Shown here: in pieces, positions 50,124 to 57,759 of the stretch
Numbering within the stretch: position 1 is the stretch's first letter
How the letters are laid out: each line of letters opens with the position of its first letter
Assembly: GCA_900541925.1 (NCBI GenBank)
Contig: UQMB01000016.1
Coordinates: forward strand, 1-59,909
Length of the DNA stretch: 59,909 nucleotides
DNA from: an uncultured Bacteroidales bacterium
Lineage (GTDB): Bacteria; Bacteroidota; Bacteroidia; Bacteroidales; UBA932
Reading direction: 5' to 3'
The notes under the pieces: generated by a model
The model's database searches: none
Seen by the model: the letters and a program-made list of their open reading frames with translations, nothing else
Told to the model about the DNA's origin: nothing
Program-made: the position numbers and the translations under genes

Positions 50124-52001
50124 TTATTCCTTCGGAGCGGTGTAGGACCAGGTCTTGTAGACCGTGGTGCCGTGAAGAGGCTTCCAACTCAGGGTGAATG
50201 ACTCCACCTTGTTGTCCTCCAGTAGTGCTGTGTTGTCGCTTATGGCGGAAATAGTTGCTGCAATCTGGGTGTCAATGGCATCCTTGTCGTCCTCCTTGAC
50301 CGTGTAGAGGGAGAGGGCCGGAAGCCAGTAGTCCGGGAAGTATGTTTTCATCACCCGCTCCGTATTCTCGTTGTACGGTGAGAGGGTCATTATCCATTCC
50401 TGCTTGTAGCGTGCAGGCGGGTTCAGATTGAGGGTCTTGTTGTCTTCTGTGGTGAACATCTTGTACTTGCTGCCCTTCTGATGTCCCTTCTTCAGATCAA
50501 TGTACAGGCCCTGGATGCCTATCCAAGTTTTGGAAGAGAAGGAATAGGTGTCGGAGGCGTTGCTGATCTTCCATATCCAGCTGTGCCCCATCGTGCAGTC
50601 AGACCTTAGTATGGGCTTCGCGAAGTCATGCCTCCAGTCATATTTTGAATCCTTGGTCAGTCTAGGAAGGACGCCTGCCTTATAATTCCACTTCGGTTTG
50701 TTGCCGTTGTAGGTGAAATCCATCTCCAGATCCATCACATTGTGTGTCCAGCTCTTGGACATTTTCACCCCTCCGGTAAGCTCTATTTCCGGCTTGGTGA
50801 GGACATAGGCGGTCTCAATGGACCATGTGAGATTCTCCGTATATGTTGATTCCCCTTTGAGACTGTTGGCCGGTGATATATGCTCGACGGTGGCGGTGTT
50901 GTTGCTGAATTGTGTCTGTGTGCCGAAGTTGGACATATAGGCCCAATAGGCTCTCGGCTCTTTGGCTACATCACCGAATGCTTCATTGACCCTATATTCG
51001 TTCCAGTCCCTTTCTTTCTTCGGTCCGCAGACAAGTACGCTGTTCTCGGCGCGAAGTTCCTGATGGACAAGGTAGTAGTCGGACCCTTTGGTATCGTTGA
51101 CTGCCCATATCTCGTAAGAAATCGTGATTGGTTCGAACTTGTGTCCGGCATAGGCGCTGTAGGAATAGGATATCTTCTGCGCGTTGGTGATCTTCTCCAG
51201 ATCCTGACTGTCCTCATTAGGGATGGCGGAGGCGAGAATGCTGCCGCCCTTTACTGCGGACATCGTGTTGTTCCCGTCCAGCCACTCGGCAAGGTCGTCG
51301 GCGTGGAGTCCGTAAAGGTAGGCGGTCGGCGAGTCGTCCGGACGGTTTTCCGTGTAGGATTCTCCAGTGGAGTCGTCATCCCCGCTAAGGGTGATCTTTA
51401 TCGGGCTGTTCTCGTCGAGATCGGTGATGATGCGGTATTCTCCGCCTCTGATGGCGATGATGTCGCAGAGCACCCCGTCCGTGTCCCCCTCATCGATGAA
51501 TACCGGTACGAGCAGGCCGTCCTTGTCTTCACTGATATTCAAGATATTGTGTATGGCGGTCTTGCCTTCTGTGCTGATGGAGAGCGGCCCGCTGCCGATG
51601 GCTTTCCTGATGGAGGATTGGATTTTGCGCAGCAGGGCATCCGTCCCCGTCCGTGTAGGTTCGCAGTAGACGAGGCTGCCACCACGGGCGAGCAACGCAG
51701 CAATTGCAGTGGCATCCGCGGAGCTGAGTGCGGCTGAGGCCTTGTCGTGGAGCACTACGGTCTTGACGGAGGCATCGAGAGCCTCGGCCTTGTCCGAGAT
51801 GCGGTTCGCCAGGGCCTTGGCGCTGCCAGTGTAGGAGTGCGGGAATATGTAGGTTCTGGATTGCGTCTTGACGGTGAGGACATCTTCTGTCGGGTAGTCC
51901 GGCTCGTTGATGCTGCCGGAGGTGCTGGTGAGAGGCTGCCTGTCACAAGCGCAGATTGCCAGGGCGCAGAGGGCTGCGGGGATGATTCTTCTTATGTCCA
52001 T
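50124..52001 (-). CDS. Lipoprotein of unknown function
   Basis: A 625-residue protein with lipobox CALAICAC (start ATG 52001). Residues about 60-200 look like an alpha/beta domain (KTVVLHDKASAALSSADAT, SLVYCEPT). The C-terminal 350 residues are beta-rich with many Trp/Tyr residues (ENLTWSIETAYVLTKPEIEL), with some flavour of the leukocidin-type beta sandwich, but I cannot support that. It starts five bases after the amidase stop, so the two are an operon. Downstream of it is the conserved-loop hairpin. Confidence 0.65.
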   Translation of the reverse strand: MDIRRIIPAALCALAICACDRQPLTSTSGSINEPDYPTEDVLTVKTQSRTYIFPHSYTGSAKALANRISDKAEALDASVKTVVLHDKASAALSSADATAIAALLARGGSLVYCEPTRTGTDALLRKIQSSIRKAIGSGPLSISTEGKTAIHNILNISEDKDGLLVPVFIDEGDTDGVLCDIIAIRGGEYRIITDLDENSPIKITLSGDDDSTGESYTENRPDDSPTAYLYGLHADDLAEWLDGNNTMSAVKGGSILASAIPNEDSQDLEKITNAQKISYSYSAYAGHKFEPITISYEIWAVNDTKGSDYYLVHQELRAENSVLVCGPKKERDWNEYRVNEAFGDVAKEPRAYWAYMSNFGTQTQFSNNTATVEHISPANSLKGESTYTENLTWSIETAYVLTKPEIELTGGVKMSKSWTHNVMDLEMDFTYNGNKPKWNYKAGVLPRLTKDSKYDWRHDFAKPILRSDCTMGHSWIWKISNASDTYSFSSKTWIGIQGLYIDLKKGHQKGSKYKMFTTEDNKTLNLNPPARYKQEWIMTLSPYNENTERVMKTYFPDYWLPALSLYTVKEDDKDAIDTQIAATISAISDNTALLEDNKVESFTLSWKPLHGTTVYKTWSYTAPKE

Positions 52002-52005
52002 GAGA

Positions 52006-53181
52006 TCAGAATGTGAAGTGTGAGACTTTGTCGTATTCTTTGAGTATGGCGACATCGAGTGTCTTTTGGGAGAGATTGTACAGGGATGACCACTGCGTGT
52101 GGGAGGTCGGTTCGTTTATGTCCACATCCGTGGCCACCGCCCCGAGCAGCTGCATGGCCTGTTCTGGGGTCAGCTTGTAGGCGTTGAGTTTCAGGGTCTC
52201 CCTCATCTTGTCGTAGCGCCATCTGCCGTGATCGGTGAGGCCGCCTTCAGGGTGTCTTTCCATGTCTGGGCTGACATAGAAATTGGTGACGCAGCGCAGG
52301 GTGTCGTTGCCGTTAAGAACCTGCATGAGGTTCGGGCGGCCACTGAAGTCCGGGGAGGCATAGACATATTCTACGATGGCGTAGTCCCCTTGGGCGTCGG
52401 CAATGAAGAAGTGGTAGTTGCCTCCGGCAGGGGAGTCCTGACAGAGATTGTAGCCCTTGAGCATATCTATCGCCTGGTCTACGGTGGAGGCCCTGTCCAG
52501 GAGCAGACGCATGGCGACCGTGGTGATGATGTTCCGCTTGCCAGGAGTGTCCTGCACAGTAGCATCTCCGCCCAAGTGGAGCACGCCCACCGCGAGACCG
52601 TCCTCGTTGATGCCGTCCATCAGGGCGTATGGGAAGGCCATCATCACAGAGAGGTCGGAGACCCCGTCGGTATAGAATCCTTTCTTGAGTCCGAGCCAGT
52701 ATGAATCGACCATTGAGATGGATTTCTTGCCGCCTTCCGGAGCAGTCCTCACCATGACAGCGGTAATCGGAATCTCCTTGCCGGTAGCGGGATCCTTGTG
52801 GCAGAAGTCGAAGTTGCGCCCCATGAGGTAGGAACTTCCGTCTGCGGACGGAGCCGCGAAAGCGCTGCAGCCCGCGCCGGTGTTGAGTTCAGGGGATTTT
52901 TTCGGAATCTTGTCAAACAACTCTCCGGCTACGAAACTCACTATGCCTGAGGCATCTGTAGGCTGTGCCGCAAGCATCGCATCTAGCTTGTAGTCTTGCG
53001 TGTAGTTGAGTTCATAGAACCTGCCGCCTCCGTTGTCAAGGTCTTTCATGGACCTTATCATCTCCAGTTTGGAGCGGTCGGTGATGTAGGCTGCCGGGTT
53101 GGATGTGACCTCGGCGCTGTTTCGGCATCCTGTCAGGGATGCGGCCGCTGCGAGGGCGGCGAGCAGAACAGTCTTCTTCAT
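52006..53181 (-). CDS. Ntn-type linear amide C-N hydrolase lipoprotein
   Basis: A 391-residue protein with lipobox LTGC (start ATG 53181, not 53193). TGAGCSAFAAPSADGSS has the Cys nucleophile of choloylglycine hydrolase / acid ceramidase-like / acyl-CoA:6-APA acyltransferase families, and LMGRNFDF supplies the next conserved Arg-Asn-x-Asp. In classical members the Cys becomes N-terminal after processing; here a 110-residue region comes first, so self-cleavage is possible. The amide substrate (bile salt, peptide antibiotic or N-acyl amino acid) cannot be chosen. Confidence 0.75.
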   Translation of the reverse strand: MKKTVLLAALAAAASLTGCRNSAEVTSNPAAYITDRSKLEMIRSMKDLDNGGGRFYELNYTQDYKLDAMLAAQPTDASGIVSFVAGELFDKIPKKSPELNTGAGCSAFAAPSADGSSYLMGRNFDFCHKDPATGKEIPITAVMVRTAPEGGKKSISMVDSYWLGLKKGFYTDGVSDLSVMMAFPYALMDGINEDGLAVGVLHLGGDATVQDTPGKRNIITTVAMRLLLDRASTVDQAIDMLKGYNLCQDSPAGGNYHFFIADAQGDYAIVEYVYASPDFSGRPNLMQVLNGNDTLRCVTNFYVSPDMERHPEGGLTDHGRWRYDKMRETLKLNAYKLTPEQAMQLLGAVATDVDINEPTSHTQWSSLYNLSQKTLDVAILKEYDKVSHFTF

Positions 53182-53231
53182 ACAAATAATCATTAATCAC
53201 GGGCCCGCCTCGGGCGGACGCCATCAACATA

Positions 53232-53263
53232 CAAAGTAACGATAAAAATGTGAATTCTACAAA
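53232..53263 (-). promoter_or_regulatory. Possible promoter of the amidase-lipoprotein pair
   Basis: Minus-strand TTTG (53263-53260), 20 bases, TTACTTTG (53239-53232), one mismatch from TAnnTTTG. It overlaps the end of the ABC transporter gene. Confidence 0.45.
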
Positions 53264-54894
53264 CTTATGGTCATGTCCGCCCCTGCCGTCACGGCTTCCC
53301 TGTGAGAGATGAAGATGATCGTGAGGCCTTGGCGTTTCATGTATTCACGGAGATTGTCGAGCATGAGTCTTTCGGTTGCCGGGTCGAGCGAGGAGGTGGC
53401 TTCGTCCAGCAGGAGGATGCTTCCCTGTTGCAGGAGGGTCCTTGCCACGGCTATCCGCTGGCACTGGCCTTCACTCAGGCCGCTGCCTGACTCCCCGCAG
53501 ATGCTGTCAAGCCCCAGCGGCAGGCCGAACACGAAATCCGCGGCTGCGATGTGCAGTGCCCCGCGCATGCTCTCTTCCGTGGCTGACCGGTCCGCGAGCA
53601 GGAGGTTGCTCCGTATCGTGCCGCTCATCAGGCTGTTGCCCTGAGGGACATAACGGAAGTTGCCGCGTGCGCTCTTGCCCGCTGGGCATGAGGACTTGCC
53701 GTCATATATGGAGATGGTGCCGCTTTCCGGCTTGAGCAGGCCGAGTATCAGTTTTACGAGGGTGCTCTTCCCGGCTCCGGTAGGCCCTGCGATGGCTGTG
53801 AGGGTTCCAGGGCGGAAATCGTGTGAGAACGCCTTCAGCACTTCCTGCCCTGAAGCGTCAGGGTATTTGAAGCTGACACCATTGAAACGCACGCCTGCGG
53901 CCCCGTCTGCAATCCAGCGCGGGCCGTCCTCCTCGGCAGGCAGGCTGTCAAGCTCCATCAGGCGCTCAATGGAGGTGAGCGCGTGGATGAACGCCGGAAG
54001 CTCCCTTGAGAGGTCGGCCACAGGGCGCTGCACCTGTCCTACGAGTTGCAGGAAGGCCGTCATCATGCCGAAGCTGACAGCTCCGCTCCTGATGCCGAGT
54101 ATGCCCCAGATGAAGGCTGCGGCATAGCCGCCCATGAATCCGAGCGACATGAGCCCGCGCGCCACGGCGTTATAGTTGAGTCTCTCTGTCGTCTTGGTTT
54201 TGAGTCTGGACTGGAGGCTGCCCAGGGTGCCGAGTACCCTGGCGGTGCCGATGAGGGTCAGTGCCAGGATGCGGTTCTGGAGATTCTCCTGGATGAGTTG
54301 CTGGATGTCGGAGTCGAGGCTCCTGATGTCGGAGGTCAGAGACCTGAGTTTCAGGAAGAACAGCCTTGAGCCGCCAATGCCCACCAGCATCAGTATGAGC
54401 AGGACCCAGAGCAGTCCCGGCGCCATCAGCAGCAGGTAGGCCGAGGCCGCGACCAGCTGGCATAGGGTCACCGCCGCTCCCGGGATATGGCTGCAGAGCA
54501 GTTCCGATACGACCCGGATGTCCTCTTCGAGGCGGTTGACCGCGTCTCCGCTGCCGAATCTTTCGCGCCCGCTCCACTCGCTGGCGAGGACCTCTCCGAA
54601 GAGGCGGTGTCTCAGCGCGTTCTGTGTCTGGAGGATGCCGTATTTCTCACAATACGAGTATGCCACATTGCTGGCGAGCTGGACGGCCATGATGCAGGCC
54701 ATCATGGCGATTCTGCCCGCGAGCGGGGCTGTGGAGGCCCCGGTGGCCACATCTACGAGCTCTTTGCAGACCCATACGAATGCCAAGGAGGCGGCAATGC
54801 GCACAAGGCCCAGGAGGCTGCAGGCCAGCGCCCAGCTTCTTGACGGTCCGGACATACCCCGGAGTCCCCTGAGGCAGCTGCGCAGGCTCTGCAT
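53257..54894 (-). CDS. ABC half-transporter (exporter type)
   Basis: A 545-residue fusion of a six-TM membrane domain (about residues 20-310) and an ATPase domain with GPTGAGKSTLVK, signature LSEGQCQR (a variant of LSGGQ), ILLLDEATSSLD and the H-loop FISHRE. No peptidase C39 domain. The start overlaps the peptidase stop (TGATG). In this operon it is the likely exporter of the modified product. Confidence 0.85.
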   Translation of the reverse strand: MQSLRSCLRGLRGMSGPSRSWALACSLLGLVRIAASLAFVWVCKELVDVATGASTAPLAGRIAMMACIMAVQLASNVAYSYCEKYGILQTQNALRHRLFGEVLASEWSGRERFGSGDAVNRLEEDIRVVSELLCSHIPGAAVTLCQLVAASAYLLLMAPGLLWVLLILMLVGIGGSRLFFLKLRSLTSDIRSLDSDIQQLIQENLQNRILALTLIGTARVLGTLGSLQSRLKTKTTERLNYNAVARGLMSLGFMGGYAAAFIWGILGIRSGAVSFGMMTAFLQLVGQVQRPVADLSRELPAFIHALTSIERLMELDSLPAEEDGPRWIADGAAGVRFNGVSFKYPDASGQEVLKAFSHDFRPGTLTAIAGPTGAGKSTLVKLILGLLKPESGTISIYDGKSSCPAGKSARGNFRYVPQGNSLMSGTIRSNLLLADRSATEESMRGALHIAAADFVFGLPLGLDSICGESGSGLSEGQCQRIAVARTLLQQGSILLLDEATSSLDPATERLMLDNLREYMKRQGLTIIFISHREAVTAGADMTISL

Positions 54895-55355
54895 CACTTG
54901 TCAAGCAGGCCCGCCTTGTCCCATTTGTCCACGAGGGCCCCGGCATCCCGTGCCGCCGTGTCCTCATCGACATCATATTGCGCCAGCAGCAGATTCTTGA
55001 CATCCGCGGCGTTGAACTCCTTGCCGTTGTCCCGGATTATCCTTGTCACCTTGCCGAGCACGTCTTCTTTCCGGAAACTCTCCGTGCCGCGGATGTTGCC
55101 GTCTCCCATCATCGTGTAAATGTCCCCTTCACGGGAGATGATGCGGTGCATCACATACCTCCCCGGGAGCCTGACGAGCACGATGTCTCCGATCTGCGGG
55201 TCTTCGCATCTGCGCAGGGCCACGCTGTCCCTCCCGTTACGGATGAACGGGAGCATGCTGTTGCCTTTGGCCTTGAGTATCACCTCGCGGCCTTCGCTCA
55301 GGAATTCTCCGGCCTGACTGAGCAGGATGTCGTTCGGGAGCTGGACCTGTGTCAT
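54894..55355 (-). CDS. S24/S26 signal-peptidase-like protein, Ser-His type
   Basis: A 153-residue protein. KGNSMLPFIRNG holds the catalytic Ser; the position of the second residue reads YVMHRII, a His as in archaeal/ER-type and SipW-type signal peptidases, followed by MMGDGN. There is no membrane helix, so it seems soluble. The C-terminal third (residues 115-153) is a charged helical tail. ATG at 55355 overlaps the kinase stop (ATGA). It may process a leader peptide inside the cell; this is inference. Confidence 0.75.
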   Translation of the reverse strand: MTQVQLPNDILLSQAGEFLSEGREVILKAKGNSMLPFIRNGRDSVALRRCEDPQIGDIVLVRLPGRYVMHRIISREGDIYTMMGDGNIRGTESFRKEDVLGKVTRIIRDNGKEFNAADVKNLLLAQYDVDEDTAARDAGALVDKWDKAGLLDK

Positions 55356-56329
55356 CTGGCGGATACGCTTGAGTGGCACAGTTGCGCCGCTTCCTTGTCC
55401 GGGCGGCAGTCCAGGATGTACATCGGGACGAGGCTTACGAGCCGGCCGAGGGTGGCGTGTATGCCGTCCGCCGTGCCTTTGATCTCGCGGAACGCCGAGC
55501 AGGAGGAATAGATGGAAGCGTAGGCTTCCACGGGTGAGAGCTGCTGGATTTTGTTGTCGGCGCATTGCCTGATGCGGACTATCGCCGAGAGCGGGGCGCT
55601 CTCCGCCTTGTAGCACGGGGTCTTGCCGCTCCATGGGGAACCGTAGATCCGGGCCTGCCCGTCCTTGATGCGGATAACGGGGTTGTCGTCGTTGAGCAGG
55701 GTGCTCCCGGGGATATGTTCCCTCCAGAGGCGGCTGTGGGTGCTCTTGCCGGTGCCGCTCTTGCCGAGGAACGCGTAACCGGCACCGTCGCAGACCGTGA
55801 CTGACGAGTGTATTTCCAGCGTGTCGAACGGGGCTGAGGCCAGGGCGAACATCAGCATAAGGGCGTTGTCCACAGCGAAGTGTATGGCTCTGTCGCTGCC
55901 GGAGAGGAGTTTCAGCCTTGCGCTGCGGAAGTCCTCGGCGGCCATCAGCACCCCAATCACGGGGAGGTTCACGTCAGGGGCCATCCGGACAGCCCAGCCT
56001 CCGTCAAGGCGGCTGAAGGACAGCCTCGGGTAGCCTTCCTGCTTCACTTCATAGAAGGGTTCCGTCTCCGGGACTTCCAGCTCGTCCACGATTTGGAGCG
56101 AGCATAGAGGGGAGGGTGCCGCCATGCCTTTCTGTTCCGCCCCGTTGCCCGGTTTGGGTCCGTCGCCCGGTTTTGGCTCGTTGCCCGGTTTGAGGCCGTC
56201 GCACGGTTCCGCCCCGTTGCCCGGTTTGAGCTCGAACGGGGTATAGTTGGTGCAGACTTCCCAAAGCGCGGCGTCTTCCGGCGCCGTGACTTCTATGAGA
56301 TGGTCCGCTATGGTATATTGTCTTGTCAT
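55352..56329 (-). CDS. HPr-kinase-like ATP-binding protein
   Basis: A 325-residue protein. The core at about residues 175-260 has P-loop FLGKSGTGKSTHSRL and a following NDDNPVIR, as in HprK-like proteins found beside peptide-modification genes. Residues about 34-66 are a repeated KPGNxAEP/KPGDGP stretch encoded by an approximately 20-bp DNA repeat. ATG at 56329 is chosen because it gives the conserved start (RQYTIADHLIEV). HprK-like enzymes in lasso-peptide clusters phosphorylate the precursor's C-terminal Ser. Confidence 0.72.
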   Translation of the reverse strand: MTRQYTIADHLIEVTAPEDAALWEVCTNYTPFELKPGNGAEPCDGLKPGNEPKPGDGPKPGNGAEQKGMAAPSPLCSLQIVDELEVPETEPFYEVKQEGYPRLSFSRLDGGWAVRMAPDVNLPVIGVLMAAEDFRSARLKLLSGSDRAIHFAVDNALMLMFALASAPFDTLEIHSSVTVCDGAGYAFLGKSGTGKSTHSRLWREHIPGSTLLNDDNPVIRIKDGQARIYGSPWSGKTPCYKAESAPLSAIVRIRQCADNKIQQLSPVEAYASIYSSCSAFREIKGTADGIHATLGRLVSLVPMYILDCRPDKEAAQLCHSSVSAR

Positions 56330-56410
56330 TTTCTTGTAGCCTGTCGCTTTGCTCCGCATCTGCGGCTCTCTTTCTTCTTTCTCGCCTCTGCTTTTTCTCT
56401 CCGCCCCGGG

Positions 56411-57628
56411 TTATTCGCCCCGCAGTACGACCTTCGTGCCGGTGGTGAAATACATCCAGAAGAACTTCACCGAGTCAAGCGGGAAAATCGTGGCGTGGTT
56501 GAGGAAGTCCTTGGAATTGCGGCAGAAAGACTCTATTTTCCTGATGAGGTACGGGTCTTTGCTGTGGTCGCGGCGCCGGCGTTTCTTGCCGAAGTTGCCG
56601 ACTTTCTCCATGAATTTCCACAGTTTGTCGGCCTTGGCTTCTGAGCGTCTGTTGTATAGCGGGGCTTCCTGCTCAGGAAGGCCGAGGTAGCGTACTATGA
56701 ACGCGAGGAAGGCCTGCCACTCGCTCATTATCCCCATTTCCTTGAGCCTTGTCTTGAGGAGGTCCCTGTCAATCTCGCCGCAGTGGGAGTGGAGGACCAT
56801 CGCCCAGTCGCAGAGCTGTCTCAGTCCCAGACCGCCGCAGTAGAAGTGCTGGAGGAGGTGGACGAAAATGAACATGGCGTCGAAGTCTATGGACGGGATG
56901 CGGACGCGGGTGTCGCCGAGGTCTATGCTCCGGCAGCCGCCAGGTTCGAAGAGTGCCGCCTGCGCCGAGTCCAGTATGTCGTTGATCCTGTTTCCGAGGC
57001 TCGTGTGTACGGTGCCGTGGAGCTCGATCTCGATATCGCCTATCATCGCCCCGAAATGCATTTTATCCAGATTCTCGCTCTCGAGGTCGTCAGCTATCCC
57101 GGAGAGGACGGCCTTGGCGGCATCGTAATCCTCGGGCCGTATCATGAGGTCGATGTCGCCGGGCATTCTGCCTTCCGGCCTGGAGTAGCATCGGGCCACT
57201 GCCTGGCCTTTGACGAGCACTGTGGGTATGCCGGCCTCGTCGAACAGGGGGATGACCCTGGCTATCATGGCGTTTATGGCGGCGTTACGCTTCTCTGTGG
57301 CGACGCGGGTGGACATCAGTTTCAGGGAGACGACCCCGGGGACATAGCCTGATGGGCACACGGCGGCCCCGTCCGTGACCAGGCCGGCCACGGTCTGCTC
57401 TGTCGCGAGGCGATATGCCCGCTTCCAGATTTCAAGATCAGGAGGGGTAATCCCGTCGCCGGGATTGTCACAGTCTGTGAGCCCTGTGGCGGCGGATGTC
57501 CCGGATCTGTATGTGTCTTGGTTTCCGCCTCTTGCCTCTGCCGCTCCCTGTGATGGCGGGAGGACCGACTCCGTCCCCCAGAGGCCGCTCCTGAGCAAGG
57601 TGAAGAATAATGAGGTCGCTGTGTCCAT
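56411..57628 (-). CDS. Nucleotidyltransferase (NTP_transf_5 family)
   Basis: A 405-residue protein. The nucleotidyltransferase active site is in LVKGQAVARCY and GDIDLMIRPEDYD (paired Asp residues), followed by IELHGTVHTS and FIFVHLLQHFYCGGLGLRQLCDW, the family signature. First gene of the minus-strand operon running to the ABC transporter. In other bacteria this family accompanies lasso-peptide or related clusters and polysaccharide loci. Target unknown. Confidence 0.82.
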   Translation of the reverse strand: MDTATSLFFTLLRSGLWGTESVLPPSQGAAEARGGNQDTYRSGTSAATGLTDCDNPGDGITPPDLEIWKRAYRLATEQTVAGLVTDGAAVCPSGYVPGVVSLKLMSTRVATEKRNAAINAMIARVIPLFDEAGIPTVLVKGQAVARCYSRPEGRMPGDIDLMIRPEDYDAAKAVLSGIADDLESENLDKMHFGAMIGDIEIELHGTVHTSLGNRINDILDSAQAALFEPGGCRSIDLGDTRVRIPSIDFDAMFIFVHLLQHFYCGGLGLRQLCDWAMVLHSHCGEIDRDLLKTRLKEMGIMSEWQAFLAFIVRYLGLPEQEAPLYNRRSEAKADKLWKFMEKVGNFGKKRRRRDHSKDPYLIRKIESFCRNSKDFLNHATIFPLDSVKFFWMYFTTGTKVVLRGE

Positions 57629-57636
57629 ATCTTATG

Positions 57637-57667
57637 CAAATTTAGCATTTTGTGGCGCACCTGCAAA
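57637..57667 (-). promoter_or_regulatory. Promoter of the nucleotidyltransferase operon
   Basis: Minus-strand TTTG (57667-57664), 19 bases, TAAATTTG (57644-57637), then eight bases to the ATG. Perfect consensus and a leaderless arrangement. Confidence 0.75.
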
Positions 57668-57759
57668 CTTCCGTACGGGCCGGATGCCTGCATCCTGCGC
57701 CGAGGCTGATTCCCATGCTGTCCTGTGTGGTGAAACGGCCATGCAGGCGGAACATGTTT

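Noticed and set aside
50124..52001. Pore-forming toxin of the leukocidin type
   Set aside because: Some beta-strand patterns are suggestive, but no diagnostic motif is visible, so it is left as an unknown lipoprotein.
57672..57750. A further family B repeat near the nucleotidyltransferase promoter
   Set aside because: CCGTAC is present, but the partner GTACGG at the 18-base distance is missing.
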